A DNA stretch of 21,802 bases from CALRBF01 sp041164045 (GCA_041164045.1 JBEAQD010000058.1:1-21802), one strand, 5' to 3'. Counted from the stretch's first letter, positions 7,314 to 16,447 are shown. Numbers and translations: made by a program. The notes: generated from the sequence alone by a model not told the origin.

Positions 7314-9689
7314 TTACGGAGTTCCATAATAATCTCTTAGATTATTTTCAATAGGTGTTCTATTGGACAATTTATTACCATCATAAACTATTAGCTCTGC
7401 CATATTCCCATTTAGAAAATTACCAGCACTACCAGCTCCTATAGAAAGAGTACTGTTAATGGCAGAGGTTCGAATAGCTGTATATATGTTGAGAGAGTTT
7501 TTAGTGTCAGCTCCAGTAGTCGCTGCTGTGTTAGATTTATTCAGGTAATAGATATTAAATAAATCTGTAGTTCCTAATGTTGTATAATTAGTAGATCTTG
7601 CCATAAATGATTGATTATTAGCACCTCTACTAGCTACAAAAAAGGCTGTAGAATTAGTAGCATTATTAAAAGAGCTACTAACTAATGTATCATCAGTCCC
7701 ATCAAATTTAATTACTGGTTTATTATTCATCCTAATAATACCATTTACCCCATCTACTATTTTAGGTTGTGAACTTGTAGAAGTTTGAGTAGCATTATTG
7801 CGATTGCCAGACTGGTCATACCAAGTTGTTACATACCCATCTCCTGTATTGGCATTGGCTAAAGTTTGCTGATACGGCTTCAAGGTAGAGCCAAGATGTC
7901 GCATAGCTCCCCAGACAAATATAGAGTCGGTATTGGTTGCTACATTTACGGTTTCCAACCTAGCCGAACTAGCTGAGTTTACAATAGCTAATACCATTCT
8001 TCCAGAGGTAGTGGAATTAGCTGTAGCAGTAAGAGAAATTCTATACCAACCATTCCCAACACTTTGAATACTAGCTTGTCCTACACTTATCCCAGATGAG
8101 CTACCCAAAGTTCCATTACTAAGATTATAATTTTGATAAGAAGTTGTATTAAATCCAGTGCCAGGAGCTATCTGCACAAAATTATACCCATTATTAGCTT
8201 TGACATAATAAGAATCGGTATAGGTAGAAGCATTGGTTATATTAGTATCTTTCAATATAACTCTTTGAGTGTTACCAGTGTTCAGATTCATTTTCTCAGC
8301 TGTATTGGTACCATCAGGGGCTAGAGTATTAACTGTATTATTAACAAATCTATCCCAAAAATACCTTCCACCAAAATAATAGCCAGTTCCGTTGGCTGTT
8401 TTAGCAATACCTGGTCCAGAAAAAGCAACAGTCATTATATCTCCACCTCCATATTCTCCAAACATAATTCTAATTGGATAATATTGTCCAGCAGTTAGAT
8501 TAATTGTACCTGATCTTTCCAGTACTCCATGCACTCCTCCATTATTAACTAAAGCATTATTTGCAGTATACCCAGTAATTGCATTATCTCCTAACCATAA
8601 GTGACTAGCATCATCTGATGATGTGAAGAAAGTATAACTTCCTGTAGTAGGCGGAAGGAAATATCCTCCCCATTGCCAACTATAACCATCAGAATTACTT
8701 GTAAAGTTATTAATTTGTGAAGTCACATTAGTATCTCCATGTTTAACAGCAGTATTAAAAAAATCAAGATTATCGTTATAGTATCCGTTAAACCTTTCCC
8801 CATACAAACTAGGATCTGACATTAGAGAAGTAGATAATCCGCTAGAAATACTAGTAATATTATTCAAACTCCACCCACCAGCAATAGTAATATCCTCAGA
8901 ATAATTAAGGAAATTCTGATACCCTACAAAGTTCTGTAAAGCTACTTGGTCTAATTCTCCTTTAGAAGTAAAGCCGATATCCATTTCAGTTTGGTCCAAA
9001 CCTCTATCTCTCCTAACTCTAATAGCTGAGCCATTATAGGCTGAGGATAGTTGATTAGGATTTGTGTTGAATCCAGATAATTTTCTCAATCCATAAGCCA
9101 CTCCATTAGCTCCAGTTGGGTAAGTATTTAGAATTGGTTCAAAGGCTTGTATTTGATTAGATAGATTAATTGTTGTCTCAAAGAGTTTTTCTGCTTCATA
9201 TTCATAGCTACTAAATTCAGGTTTATTATAACGGAGTGTGAATTTTAATTTTATAGATTGAGGGATACTAGATCTATTAATATTGTCTTTAGTATCAATC
9301 TTCTCAAAAGATAAAGTATTAGCAGGGGTATTGACTACTAAGATACCAGCAGGGTTAAGATTATAAGAGGGATCTCCATTACTATAGCTAACAGTAATAT
9401 TATTAGAGTCTTGTTTTATAGTAGTATCTATATTATCCTTTCTCAAAATTATCTCATCATCAGCATTTGCCCCTGGTTTAGGGCTGATAATATTATCTGT
9501 TTCATTTGCTAAATTTTGAATTTGCTCAATTATAGAATTAGCTGTTTGATTCAATTCATTATTAACTCTAAAGGATGTAGATAGTCTATTTAGTTGGGCA
9601 AATGAAAAAACAGCTATAACTAAAGTAACCCCGCCTATAACTACATACAGCAATATTTCTAACAATGTAAATCCAGAGTATTTTTTCAT
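7314..9689 (-). CDS. Giant type IV prepilin-like adhesin with nested PA14 and LamG-type modules
   Basis: 791 residues. The prepilin signal is MKKYSG with cleavage after Gly6, then FTLLE (Glu5 present) and a hydrophobic helix to about residue 32, like PilW-type minor pilins. Residues about 197-256 (YGLRKLSG, AIRVRRDRG, DIGFTSKGELD) and about 617-791 (GYVTTWYDQSGNRNNATQ, QPKIVDG, VIKFDGTDD) are the two halves of an arabinofuranosidase-B/LamG-like jelly roll. Between them is a phage-tail-type module, also split: NFLNYSED about 259-283 and APDGTNTAEKM to SIFVWGAM about 450-605. Inside that sits a PA14/GLEYA-like domain (about 290-445: GERFNGYYND, YTFFTSSDDASHLWLGD, FGEYGGGD). It starts 15 bp after the upstream minus-strand gene ends, so the two form an operon. 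It is probably a surface adhesin; the ligand is unknown. Confidence 0.87.
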   Translation of the reverse strand: MKKYSGFTLLEILLYVVIGGVTLVIAVFSFAQLNRLSTSFRVNNELNQTANSIIEQIQNLANETDNIISPKPGANADDEIILRKDNIDTTIKQDSNNITVSYSNGDPSYNLNPAGILVVNTPANTLSFEKIDTKDNINRSSIPQSIKLKFTLRYNKPEFSSYEYEAEKLFETTINLSNQIQAFEPILNTYPTGANGVAYGLRKLSGFNTNPNQLSSAYNGSAIRVRRDRGLDQTEMDIGFTSKGELDQVALQNFVGYQNFLNYSEDITIAGGWSLNNITSISSGLSTSLMSDPSLYGERFNGYYNDNLDFFNTAVKHGDTNVTSQINNFTSNSDGYSWQWGGYFLPPTTGSYTFFTSSDDASHLWLGDNAITGYTANNALVNNGGVHGVLERSGTINLTAGQYYPIRIMFGEYGGGDIMTVAFSGPGIAKTANGTGYYFGGRYFWDRFVNNTVNTLAPDGTNTAEKMNLNTGNTQRVILKDTNITNASTYTDSYYVKANNGYNFVQIAPGTGFNTTSYQNYNLSNGTLGSSSGISVGQASIQSVGNGWYRISLTATANSTTSGRMVLAIVNSASSARLETVNVATNTDSIFVWGAMRHLGSTLKPYQQTLANANTGDGYVTTWYDQSGNRNNATQTSTSSQPKIVDGVNGIIRMNNKPVIKFDGTDDTLVSSSFNNATNSTAFFVASRGANNQSFMARSTNYTTLGTTDLFNIYYLNKSNTAATTGADTKNSLNIYTAIRTSAINSTLSIGAGSAGNFLNGNMAELIVYDGNKLSNRTPIENNLRDYYGTP

Positions 9690-9704
9690 ATATATTTTTT
9701 ATAG

Positions 9705-11576
9705 TTATCTTATATAAACCTCAACTCTAGCAGATCTATTTATACCAGTATTATCTTGACAGCATCCAACAACATCTCCAGCTGAGTAATTACCTGCTCC
9801 CGAATCCATACCAATACCACCAAATACATCATTAGATCCTTTCACTCCACCAACATCAATTCCAGGATATAGTCCTTCGCCATTTTCATTCCATCCAAAC
9901 CCCCATCTTACTCCTCTAGTTGAATTTCCAAAATATGTAGGATTATTTTTATAATTAAATCCATAAAATCTTATATCTGTTTGACTACTAAACCTCCCAG
10001 CAGCCCAACCACTGAAAGTTTTAGCATCTCTTATAAATTTACCACTACCTCCATTTGTCATAGTAGGATAGGATATATTAAAGAAGTCAATAGGGGCTAT
10101 TCTTGTACTATCATTAAAATTATTCTCCAACCATGTCCAACCCAAAGTAGATGTAGGGATAGATCCTCCATTTGGTATATCTGGCCAAATAGCCATCATA
10201 TCTTTGGCTTGGAAATAATTCATTGTATTAAATTTAGCATCAGCATTATTTCTGGTGGTATCCGTAGGGTTAAGTGTATTGGCTGTAGTCCAATAATTAG
10301 AGTTATAATTAAAAGTAGTACCAGTAGTTGCCTTCATGGCCATCATCCAACCCCCACCATCATAAATTGGATTTAAAATACAATACACTTGAGTAGGTCC
10401 AATTGTAGGTAAGTTAATCCAATATACTCCGTCTATTGTGATACCCATTGAAGATAGGTATGCTGCACTAGGAGCTGCTTTTGCTGCTGAAGATCCATCG
10501 GTTAAGATGTTATTCGCAGGTATATATTTAGTATTTAGATAGGTTCTAATCTTATTTAATTCATTTGTACTTAATTTTCTATTATAGATTAAAATCTCAG
10601 CTATATCCCCATTGAGAAAACTTGTACTTCCTTGTATGCTAGATCCAATTATAATTGGTTCAGGAGTGGCGTTTATACTATTTGATCCATTTAATGTAGA
10701 TTCTATAGTATTATTGATTGCCATACTAAGCTGAGGGCTGCTTGGTGACCATATGGCAGCTAATATATTGAAATTTGTATTATTATTTGAGAAATTAAGT
10801 GTATTATTAACGACATTAAATTCATCATTTTGTAACCTCCATTCTCTATTATTGTTACCAAATTTAGATATATAAGTTTGGTCATTATTAGAAGTGCTTG
10901 ATGTTTTACCTATTACAATTACACTAAGACCATTAGTAGTATGTATAGAAGTTGTAGTACTAGTTAAGAAATCATCTATTCCATCAAATCTCAGAGCAGG
11001 TCTATTATTAATAGCATTAGTAACTAATGTAGGAGCAAGATTGGGAGATGTAGTAACTTGAGCAAAATCTATCAAATCATCAGTAGCATTCTTAACGCTT
11101 AATACGGGCTGACCATTATTAGCTTCAGCTCTATCTGCTTTTAACCACAATCTCAGTGCTGACGGTGCAATTATATAGGGATTATTCTCTTGGCTTTGAT
11201 TTAGTTCAGCTGATGTAATTTGTTTTTGATAATCTATTATTATATTAGGGCTAATTTGGTTGATTTTAGTCTCTAATATAGTAGAGTCTACTTTGGTATG
11301 AATTATTCTCTGTCCATTCCCAGTTCCAGATATTGTATATACTCGACATCCATCCTCAAATGTCTCATCACCACCATAAAATTTGTAAGCTCTTAGCTTA
11401 GCAAACACTTTTTCCACACAACTTGAATTTTGTGATTGATTTAACGCAGCATCAGTAATGTTAATATTAGTTTTAGCAATTTGAGTGCTATTACTAAGTG
11501 CATTAACAGCTAAAGCTACTCCTATAGCTGATATGATGATTGTTAGTAATAATACACTATACCCGGATTTATACAT
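9705..11576 (-). CDS. PilX/GspK-like pseudopilin fused to LamG-like and fibrinogen-like domains
   Basis: 623 residues. The N-terminus MYKSG/YSVLLLTIIISAIGVALAV resembles a prepilin signal with cleavage after Gly5. Mature position 5 is Leu, not Glu, as in tip pseudopilins such as GspK. Cys53 and Cys77 could form a disulphide near the end of the pilin-like part. Residues about 135-350 are LamG/concanavalin-like (LRLWLKADRA, RPALRFDGIDDFL, GDIAEILIYNRKLS). Residues about 375-623 resemble a fibrinogen-related domain (DGVYWINLP, VYCILN, DGGGWMMAMK, RWGFGWNENGEG, GCCQDNTGINRSARVEVYIR). It is the first gene of the minus-strand operon, led by an extended -10 at 11608-11616. This is the only gene in the window with a visible start where A rather than T precedes the ATG. 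A tip-located adhesin is the likely role (inference). Confidence 0.85.
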   Translation of the reverse strand: MYKSGYSVLLLTIIISAIGVALAVNALSNSTQIAKTNINITDAALNQSQNSSCVEKVFAKLRAYKFYGGDETFEDGCRVYTISGTGNGQRIIHTKVDSTILETKINQISPNIIIDYQKQITSAELNQSQENNPYIIAPSALRLWLKADRAEANNGQPVLSVKNATDDLIDFAQVTTSPNLAPTLVTNAINNRPALRFDGIDDFLTSTTTSIHTTNGLSVIVIGKTSSTSNNDQTYISKFGNNNREWRLQNDEFNVVNNTLNFSNNNTNFNILAAIWSPSSPQLSMAINNTIESTLNGSNSINATPEPIIIGSSIQGSTSFLNGDIAEILIYNRKLSTNELNKIRTYLNTKYIPANNILTDGSSAAKAAPSAAYLSSMGITIDGVYWINLPTIGPTQVYCILNPIYDGGGWMMAMKATTGTTFNYNSNYWTTANTLNPTDTTRNNADAKFNTMNYFQAKDMMAIWPDIPNGGSIPTSTLGWTWLENNFNDSTRIAPIDFFNISYPTMTNGGSGKFIRDAKTFSGWAAGRFSSQTDIRFYGFNYKNNPTYFGNSTRGVRWGFGWNENGEGLYPGIDVGGVKGSNDVFGGIGMDSGAGNYSAGDVVGCCQDNTGINRSARVEVYIR

Positions 11577-11607
11577 TATTTTAATATTTATTACCTATGT
11601 AATGCAT

Positions 11608-11616
11608 TATATCATA
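11608..11616 (-). promoter_or_regulatory. Extended -10 promoter of the minus-strand pilin operon
   Basis: On the minus strand this reads TGATATAAT, the same extended -10 as at four other genes here. There is no good -35 at the expected position (TATCAG). The leader to the ATG at 11576 would be about 25 nt. Confidence 0.5.
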
Positions 11617-11631
11617 AAAATAAAATTTCTG

Positions 11632-11640
11632 ATATACTAA
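11632..11640 (+). promoter_or_regulatory. Extended -10 promoter of the 11666-13549 genes
   Basis: TGATATACT, 25 bp before the ATG at 11666, with no clear -35. It is divergent from and almost back-to-back with the minus-strand promoter at 11608-11616, so the two transcripts may compete or share control. Confidence 0.4.
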
Positions 11641-11665
11641 ATTTAGATAATATTTATAAATTAAT

Positions 11666-12430
11666 ATGATAGAATCACAAAGACACATAAAAAAAATCAT
11701 AATTGCTTCAATATATTTATTGATTGCAGCTACAATTATATTTTTTATCGTAATAAATTTCTTCCCTCCCACTCCAATAGTAGTTGAAGATAAGCCTTTG
11801 ATACAGTCATTACAAGTTACAAGATCTGGTAAAGTTGACTTAGGAAATGGACTTGTTGATTTTTGGGCTGAAATTAGCAACCCTAACGATGATTTTGGTG
11901 CTTCTAATCTAGAATATAGCTTTGTTCTAACAAACTCTAATGGGGAGGAAATTACAAAAAATGGAGATACATTTATTTTGCCCGGAGATAAGAGGAGATA
12001 TGTATTGTTATTTGATATTTCATCAGAATATGAGCTACAGAGATTTGAGATTAATCAAGATCCAGAATGGACACAATTATCTAGATTTAATTTGCCAGAA
12101 TTAGTGATTAGAAATACAAAAATAGGTGATTCGCCAAAGGTTGGGAATGATTTTACGGCTTTTGGTACTTTGACCAATGCAAGTCCAGTAAACTTAAAGA
12201 ATATAGAAGTCATAGCTGTCATTACCGATGATAAAGATAATATAATAGGTGTTAATAGAACCATAATCAGGGATGTTCTGACTCTAGAGGCAAGAGATTT
12301 TGAGATGACTTGGCAAAATGAGGTTGTTGGAACTTCTATATTTAATACCAAAATATATGCCCAAAGTAATGTGTTGAATAACCGAGCTTTATTAATTGAA
12401 TTACAGCAAACTCCTATTTTCGATAGATAA
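11666..12430 (+). CDS. Membrane-anchored protein of unknown function, extracytoplasmic beta-domains
   Basis: 254 residues. One N-terminal membrane helix (about 11-32) is followed by a predicted extracytoplasmic part. That part has two halves that look beta-rich: about 45-140 (VDLGNGLVDFWAEISNPNDDFG, then SFVLTN) and about 145-250 (LVIRNTKIGDSPKVGNDFTAFGTLTNASPVNLKNIEV). The N-x-S/D-P-NDDFG and TNASPVNLKNIEV patterns resemble FxLYD/LEA14-like Ig-fold domains, but this is recalled, not searched. It lies 3 bp upstream of the SEDS gene and is probably co-transcribed, so a role at the cell envelope beside that protein is a plausible guess. No enzymatic motif is seen. Confidence 0.75.
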   Translation: MIESQRHIKKIIIASIYLLIAATIIFFIVINFFPPTPIVVEDKPLIQSLQVTRSGKVDLGNGLVDFWAEISNPNDDFGASNLEYSFVLTNSNGEEITKNGDTFILPGDKRRYVLLFDISSEYELQRFEINQDPEWTQLSRFNLPELVIRNTKIGDSPKVGNDFTAFGTLTNASPVNLKNIEVIAVITDDKDNIIGVNRTIIRDVLTLEARDFEMTWQNEVVGTSIFNTKIYAQSNVLNNRALLIELQQTPIFDR

Positions 12431-12433
12431 GTT

Positions 12434-13549
12434 ATGAGAAAGTTTTTCTTAGAAATAGATTGGTTGACAATCTTACCAGTACTGGCTATTACAATTATGG
12501 GGCTAATTATATTGATTAGTCTAAATATAAATGGAGTTACAGTAGTTAGTCAGGGTTTAATTATTAAGCATATTATATCTATTTTACTTGGACTGATTAT
12601 AGCTATTATAATTTCTAAAGTTGATTATAGGAGCTTTTCAACTTTAATACAGCCTTTATTTTTTGGTATTAGTGGGTTTTTATTATTAGTTTTAATATTT
12701 GGAGTAAGACTTAATGGAGCTAAGAGCTGGTTTTCTATTGGTCCTATGAATTTACAACCAGGAGAATTTGCAAAAATAGTATTAGTGTTGATAGTAGCTC
12801 ATTATTTTTCTAGATATAATCATAGATTGAATAATTTTTTATTAATTTTATTATCATTATTGCCAGTGTTAGTAATAGTTACTTTGATTTTATTACAACC
12901 AGATTTTGGAACTGCTATTATTTTAATTTTTATCTGGCTTGGTATGTTTGTTTTTGGTGGTATCAAATTCAAACATATTTTAGTACTTTTTACTTTTGGT
13001 GTTGCTAGTTTTGCCACTCTCTGGTTTTGGGTTTTTAAAGAGTATCAAAAACAGCGAATCCTAACTTTATTTGATCCAACTTCTGATCCTTTGGGTAGTG
13101 GCTATAATACATTGCAATCCATGCGAGCTATTAGTTCTGGTGGAATGATGGGATTCAAAGAACAGATTATATTAGTACCAGAAGTTCATACCGACTTTAT
13201 CTTTTCAGGATTTGCTCAGCAATGGGGTTTTGTAGGGGTTTCTATCTATTTTTTAATTATATTAATAATTATTACCAGAATAATGTATATAGGATTTAAA
13301 GCTCAAGATAGTTTTCCTAAAATGATTATATTAGGAGTGATTTTATCTATTTTAATCCAGCTAATAATTAATATTGGTATGAATATAGGTCTTTTACCAA
13401 TTACGGGTGTGCCTCTGCCATTTATGAGCTATGGGGGAAGTGCAATGTTGGTATATTGGATATTGATAGGTCTAGTCTTATCAGTACAAAAGCATAAACT
13501 CTCACAAGGGACAGTATTTATGAAAGATGATTATGATGTATTCGGTTGA
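12434..13549 (+). CDS. rodA: SEDS-family peptidoglycan glycosyltransferase, RodA/FtsW-like
   Basis: A 371-residue polytopic membrane protein that polymerises lipid II into glycan strands together with a class B penicillin-binding protein. Family motifs: NGAKSWFSIGPMNLQPGEFAK (94-114, with Glu111), LQPDFGTA (154-161), DPLGSGYNTLQS (218-229), the extracytoplasmic VPEVHTDFIFS (248-258) with the probable catalytic Asp254, and LPFMSYGGSAM near the C-terminus. The HTDFIF form and the N-terminal layout favour RodA (elongation) over FtsW, but the two are hard to separate by eye and no PBP2 gene is nearby. It ends in TGA. The next gene has its own promoter. Confidence 0.9.
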   Translation: MRKFFLEIDWLTILPVLAITIMGLIILISLNINGVTVVSQGLIIKHIISILLGLIIAIIISKVDYRSFSTLIQPLFFGISGFLLLVLIFGVRLNGAKSWFSIGPMNLQPGEFAKIVLVLIVAHYFSRYNHRLNNFLLILLSLLPVLVIVTLILLQPDFGTAIILIFIWLGMFVFGGIKFKHILVLFTFGVASFATLWFWVFKEYQKQRILTLFDPTSDPLGSGYNTLQSMRAISSGGMMGFKEQIILVPEVHTDFIFSGFAQQWGFVGVSIYFLIILIIITRIMYIGFKAQDSFPKMIILGVILSILIQLIINIGMNIGLLPITGVPLPFMSYGGSAMLVYWILIGLVLSVQKHKLSQGTVFMKDDYDVFG

Positions 13550-13569
13550 TTTTGAAATATATAAAATTA

Positions 13570-13578
13570 TGATATAAT
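13570..13578 (+). promoter_or_regulatory. Extended -10 promoter of the htrA-like gene
   Basis: TGATATAAT, 36 bp before the ATG at 13615. A possible -35 (TTGAAA, 13552-13557) has only a 15-bp spacer, so recognition may rest on the extended -10. Confidence 0.5.
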
Positions 13579-13614
13579 AAGATTATAAACTTACTAGATA
13601 ATATAATTAATAAT

Positions 13615-14790
13615 ATGTCTACAGAATTAAATCAACAAAAAATAGCTAATATAGTTTTGATAAGTGTTTTAGCTTCATCTCTAACTGGGTTCTTGGGGGG
13701 AGGGATAGCATTCTCATATATAGATAGAGTGCAAAATACTACTACTCAAACTAGTACTCTTAATGTCTCAGAAGAGCAGTCCGCTATTATTGATTTGGTA
13801 GAAAAGTCTAATCAATCAGTTGTTAGTATATCTATTTCAAAACAGATTCCTCTGAGAAGATCTAATCCCTTTGATTACTTTTTTGGCATTCCAGTACAAG
13901 AAAACAATCCACAAAATGAAGATGTAAATAGGACTATAGGAGGTGGAACTGGGTTTGTAGTCTCATCAGACGGTCTTATTGTCACTAACAAACATGTAGT
14001 CTCTGATTCAAAAGCCAAATATAAAGTATTATTTAATGATGGTTCTGAAGTCCAGGCTGAAGTAAAAGCCTTGCATCCTACTCAAGACTTGGCCATTATA
14101 AAAGTGGATAAAAATAATTTAAAACCAGTTGAATTTGCAGATTCTGATCAACTAAAAGTTGGTCAAACTGCAATAGCGATAGGAAATGCTTTGAATGAAT
14201 TTGATAATACAGTTAGTAGGGGAGTTATTTCAGGTTTGAGAAGATCTATTGTGGCTTCAGACAATATGGGTAATTCTGAGCAATTATCTCAGGTGATTCA
14301 AACTGATGCTGCTATTAATCAAGGTAACTCAGGAGGTCCTTTACTAGATATTAATGCTAAAGTAGTAGGGGTAAATGTAGCCACAGCTACTGGGGCACAG
14401 AGTATTGGTTTTGCCATACCCTCTAATGTGGTTGTCAGAATGATTGAGGACTATAAAAAATTTGGTAAAGTAAAAGTCCCTTTTATTGGAGTTAGATATA
14501 ATATGATTGTACCTGGTTCAGAGCAAGCTAAAGAGTATGGAGTAGAAAATGGGGCTTTAGTTATTGGGGATGCTCAGGCTCCTGCCATAGTGCCTAATTC
14601 ACCTGCATCCAAAGCAGGTCTAAAAATAGGGGATGTAATCATTAAAATTAACGATAAAAGTTTGTCCTTAAAGCAACCATTAGTAGAAATAATCTCACAG
14701 TATAAAATAGGTGATAGAATCGATCTTTTAGTTATTAGAGACGGTAAAGAGGAAAAACTATATTTAACTTTAGAAGAAAGACCAGAGTAA
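13615..14790 (+). CDS. HtrA/DegP-like serine protease with one PDZ domain
   Basis: A 391-residue membrane-anchored protease/chaperone that should act outside the cytoplasmic membrane on misfolded envelope proteins. There is an N-terminal membrane helix (about 12-34), a polar linker, and a trypsin-like domain with a complete triad: His127 (VTNKHVV), Asp158 (TQDLAII) and Ser239 (GNSGGPL). One PDZ domain follows at about 288-388 (PFIGVRYN, NSPASKAGLKIGDVIIKIND). With a single PDZ and membrane anchor it is DegS/HtrA-like in layout rather than a two-PDZ DegP. The protease domain carries the usual glycine-rich GGGTGFVVSSDG strand. The permease gene begins 3 bp downstream. Confidence 0.95.
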   Translation: MSTELNQQKIANIVLISVLASSLTGFLGGGIAFSYIDRVQNTTTQTSTLNVSEEQSAIIDLVEKSNQSVVSISISKQIPLRRSNPFDYFFGIPVQENNPQNEDVNRTIGGGTGFVVSSDGLIVTNKHVVSDSKAKYKVLFNDGSEVQAEVKALHPTQDLAIIKVDKNNLKPVEFADSDQLKVGQTAIAIGNALNEFDNTVSRGVISGLRRSIVASDNMGNSEQLSQVIQTDAAINQGNSGGPLLDINAKVVGVNVATATGAQSIGFAIPSNVVVRMIEDYKKFGKVKVPFIGVRYNMIVPGSEQAKEYGVENGALVIGDAQAPAIVPNSPASKAGLKIGDVIIKINDKSLSLKQPLVEIISQYKIGDRIDLLVIRDGKEEKLYLTLEERPE

Positions 14791-14793
14791 TAT

Positions 14794-15807
14794 ATGTCTA
14801 ATCAAAATAATATAAATAAAATATCCATATCTAAAACATCATTCTTTGTTCTTACCCTATGTTTTATTGGATTCATATTCTTGATATATCTTAGATATTT
14901 GATATTAACTATTTTAATATCATTTATCATAGCATCTTTTGCTAAATATTTCGCCAAATTAGTAGAGGGTAAGTATAAAATAAACTATAAATATGCGCTT
15001 ATAATTATATTTATATCTTTATTAATAATTTTAATTGCTAGTGTAGCTTTGCTTTTACCTTTACTCATCAAAGAGTTATATGGTTTGGTTGAATTTGTTA
15101 GTACTATTTTTAAGAGTATGGAATCTAGTGTACTTGATACTGGTATTCCGTTAGGAGATTTTCAGTTAAGTCAATTTGCAAATTTGCTACCTAATTTAGG
15201 GCAATTAACATTAAATATTGTATCTGCACTAGGGCAAATCCTGACATATACTCTTTTAATTTGTGTCCTGTCATTTTATATCGCAGTTAATGATACTGGT
15301 CTCCAAGCTTTGATAAGGTTATTTGTTCCTACAAAGGCAAAAGAAAAAATACCTAGTATAATAAATAAATTACAATATCATATAGGTAAATGGGCATTTG
15401 TAGAGGCTAGTCTTGCTCTTATTATGGGAATATTTGTATATACAGTCCTTTCCATTTTAGAGATACAATATGTTGCAATATTGGGAATTATGTATGGTAT
15501 ATTACAACTTGTACCAATCTTAGGCCCTGTACTAGTGAATACAGTAATAATTGTTCTTGCATTGACACAGTCTCCTATATTGGGACTAATTACATTTACT
15601 TTAATAATCTGTATACAATTAATTAAACAATTTTTACTTTTACCTATTATTTTTAAATCATTAAACTCGATAAATAATCTTTTAGTAGTGATTGCATTGA
15701 TGATAGGCGGTATATTAGCAGGACCTTTAGGAGTTATAATAGCTATGCCTGTCGTCTCTCTAGCTCGTATTGTCTATAAAGATATTAATTTTTATGATAA
15801 GCAGTAA
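14794..15807 (+). CDS. AI-2E/PerM family membrane transporter
   Basis: A 337-residue polytopic protein with about 7-8 hydrophobic segments (about 17-33, 35-55, 66-90, 140-163, 205-222, 225-256, 262-285, 295-325). Family features are the paired N-terminal helices, a soluble-looking amphipathic region (about 95-135), LVPILGPVLVNT (239-250) and the C-terminal PLLP-to-GGILAGPLGVIIAMPV block (about 281-320). The substrate of this large family is unknown in most bacteria; members include autoinducer-2 exporters and Na+/H+ antiporters, and nothing here decides between them. It probably belongs to the htrA transcript (3-bp gap). Its last 14 bases overlap the next gene. Confidence 0.88.
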   Translation: MSNQNNINKISISKTSFFVLTLCFIGFIFLIYLRYLILTILISFIIASFAKYFAKLVEGKYKINYKYALIIIFISLLIILIASVALLLPLLIKELYGLVEFVSTIFKSMESSVLDTGIPLGDFQLSQFANLLPNLGQLTLNIVSALGQILTYTLLICVLSFYIAVNDTGLQALIRLFVPTKAKEKIPSIINKLQYHIGKWAFVEASLALIMGIFVYTVLSILEIQYVAILGIMYGILQLVPILGPVLVNTVIIVLALTQSPILGLITFTLIICIQLIKQFLLLPIIFKSLNSINNLLVVIALMIGGILAGPLGVIIAMPVVSLARIVYKDINFYDKQ

Positions 15808-16390
15808 ATTTTCTAATATATTAGTATTTGATATTGAAACTATTGGTAATATAGCATCACCAAATTTTGTAGATGAAATGCAAATCACTGTAGTAGGAGT
15901 ATATAGTTATGCTAAAAATGAATATAAAACTTATTTTCTAGAAGAGTTATCTGAATTGGAATCAGACTTGAAGCAAGCAGATTTATTAGTTGGTTTTAAT
16001 AATGATCATTTTGATACCCCAATCTTAAATAAGTATTATCAATTTGATTTATTTAGTATAGCTTCATTTGATATTTTGAGGGAATTTAGGGTAAAAACTG
16101 GTAAAAGACTTGGGTTAGATGCTATCGCTAGTATGACATTGGGGGTTAATAAATCAGGTACTGGATCTAATGCAATGACATTGTATCAGGCAGGTAAGTT
16201 AGAAGAATTAGCAGAATATTGTCTGAATGATGTTAAATTAACTAAAGAAATTTTTGAATATTGTATAACCAAACAACATCTAATATATCCTTCAAAAGAT
16301 GGCTGGTTGAGACTGAAAGTTGATATGAAATACGATGTGGATAACTTTATAGAAACAAATACCAAAAAATCTCAATATAGTCTTTTGTAG
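15794..16390 (+). CDS. Predicted 3'-5' exonuclease, DnaQ/PolB-like RNase H fold
   Basis: 198 residues from the ATG at 15794. An upstream in-frame TTG at 15770 would add eight residues, but every other gene here with a visible start uses ATG preceded by T, as this one does. Exo I is VFDIET (Asp13, Glu15). Exo II is GFNNDHFDTPIL (67-78). Exo III is AEYCLNDVKLTKEIF (140-154) with Tyr142 and Asp146. The YCLNDV form matches the family of ribonuclease H-like exonucleases related to PolB proofreading domains. No polymerase domain is attached. The role is probably DNA or RNA end trimming, with no clear partner. The start overlaps the permease gene by 14 bp, so the two are translationally linked. Confidence 0.82.
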   Translation: MISSKFSNILVFDIETIGNIASPNFVDEMQITVVGVYSYAKNEYKTYFLEELSELESDLKQADLLVGFNNDHFDTPILNKYYQFDLFSIASFDILREFRVKTGKRLGLDAIASMTLGVNKSGTGSNAMTLYQAGKLEELAEYCLNDVKLTKEIFEYCITKQHLIYPSKDGWLRLKVDMKYDVDNFIETNTKKSQYSLL

Positions 16391-16418
16391 ATTATAATAC
16401 TTTAATCATTATATATAT

Positions 16419-16447
16419 TTGTATCAAATCTCAAGTTATGATATAAT
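16419..16447 (+). promoter_or_regulatory. Promoter of the frameshifted propeller pilin
   Basis: TTGTAT (16419-16424), a 17-bp spacer and TATAAT (16442-16447), with an extended TG (TGATATAAT at 16439-16447). The leader to the ATG at 16478 is about 24 nt. The promoter is as good as those of the intact genes, so the frameshifted gene is probably still transcribed. Confidence 0.58.

Noticed and set aside
15770..15793. TTG start eight codons upstream of the exonuclease ATG
   Set aside because: The ATG at 15794 has the T at -1 shared by nearly all genes here and still leaves the full DxE motif.
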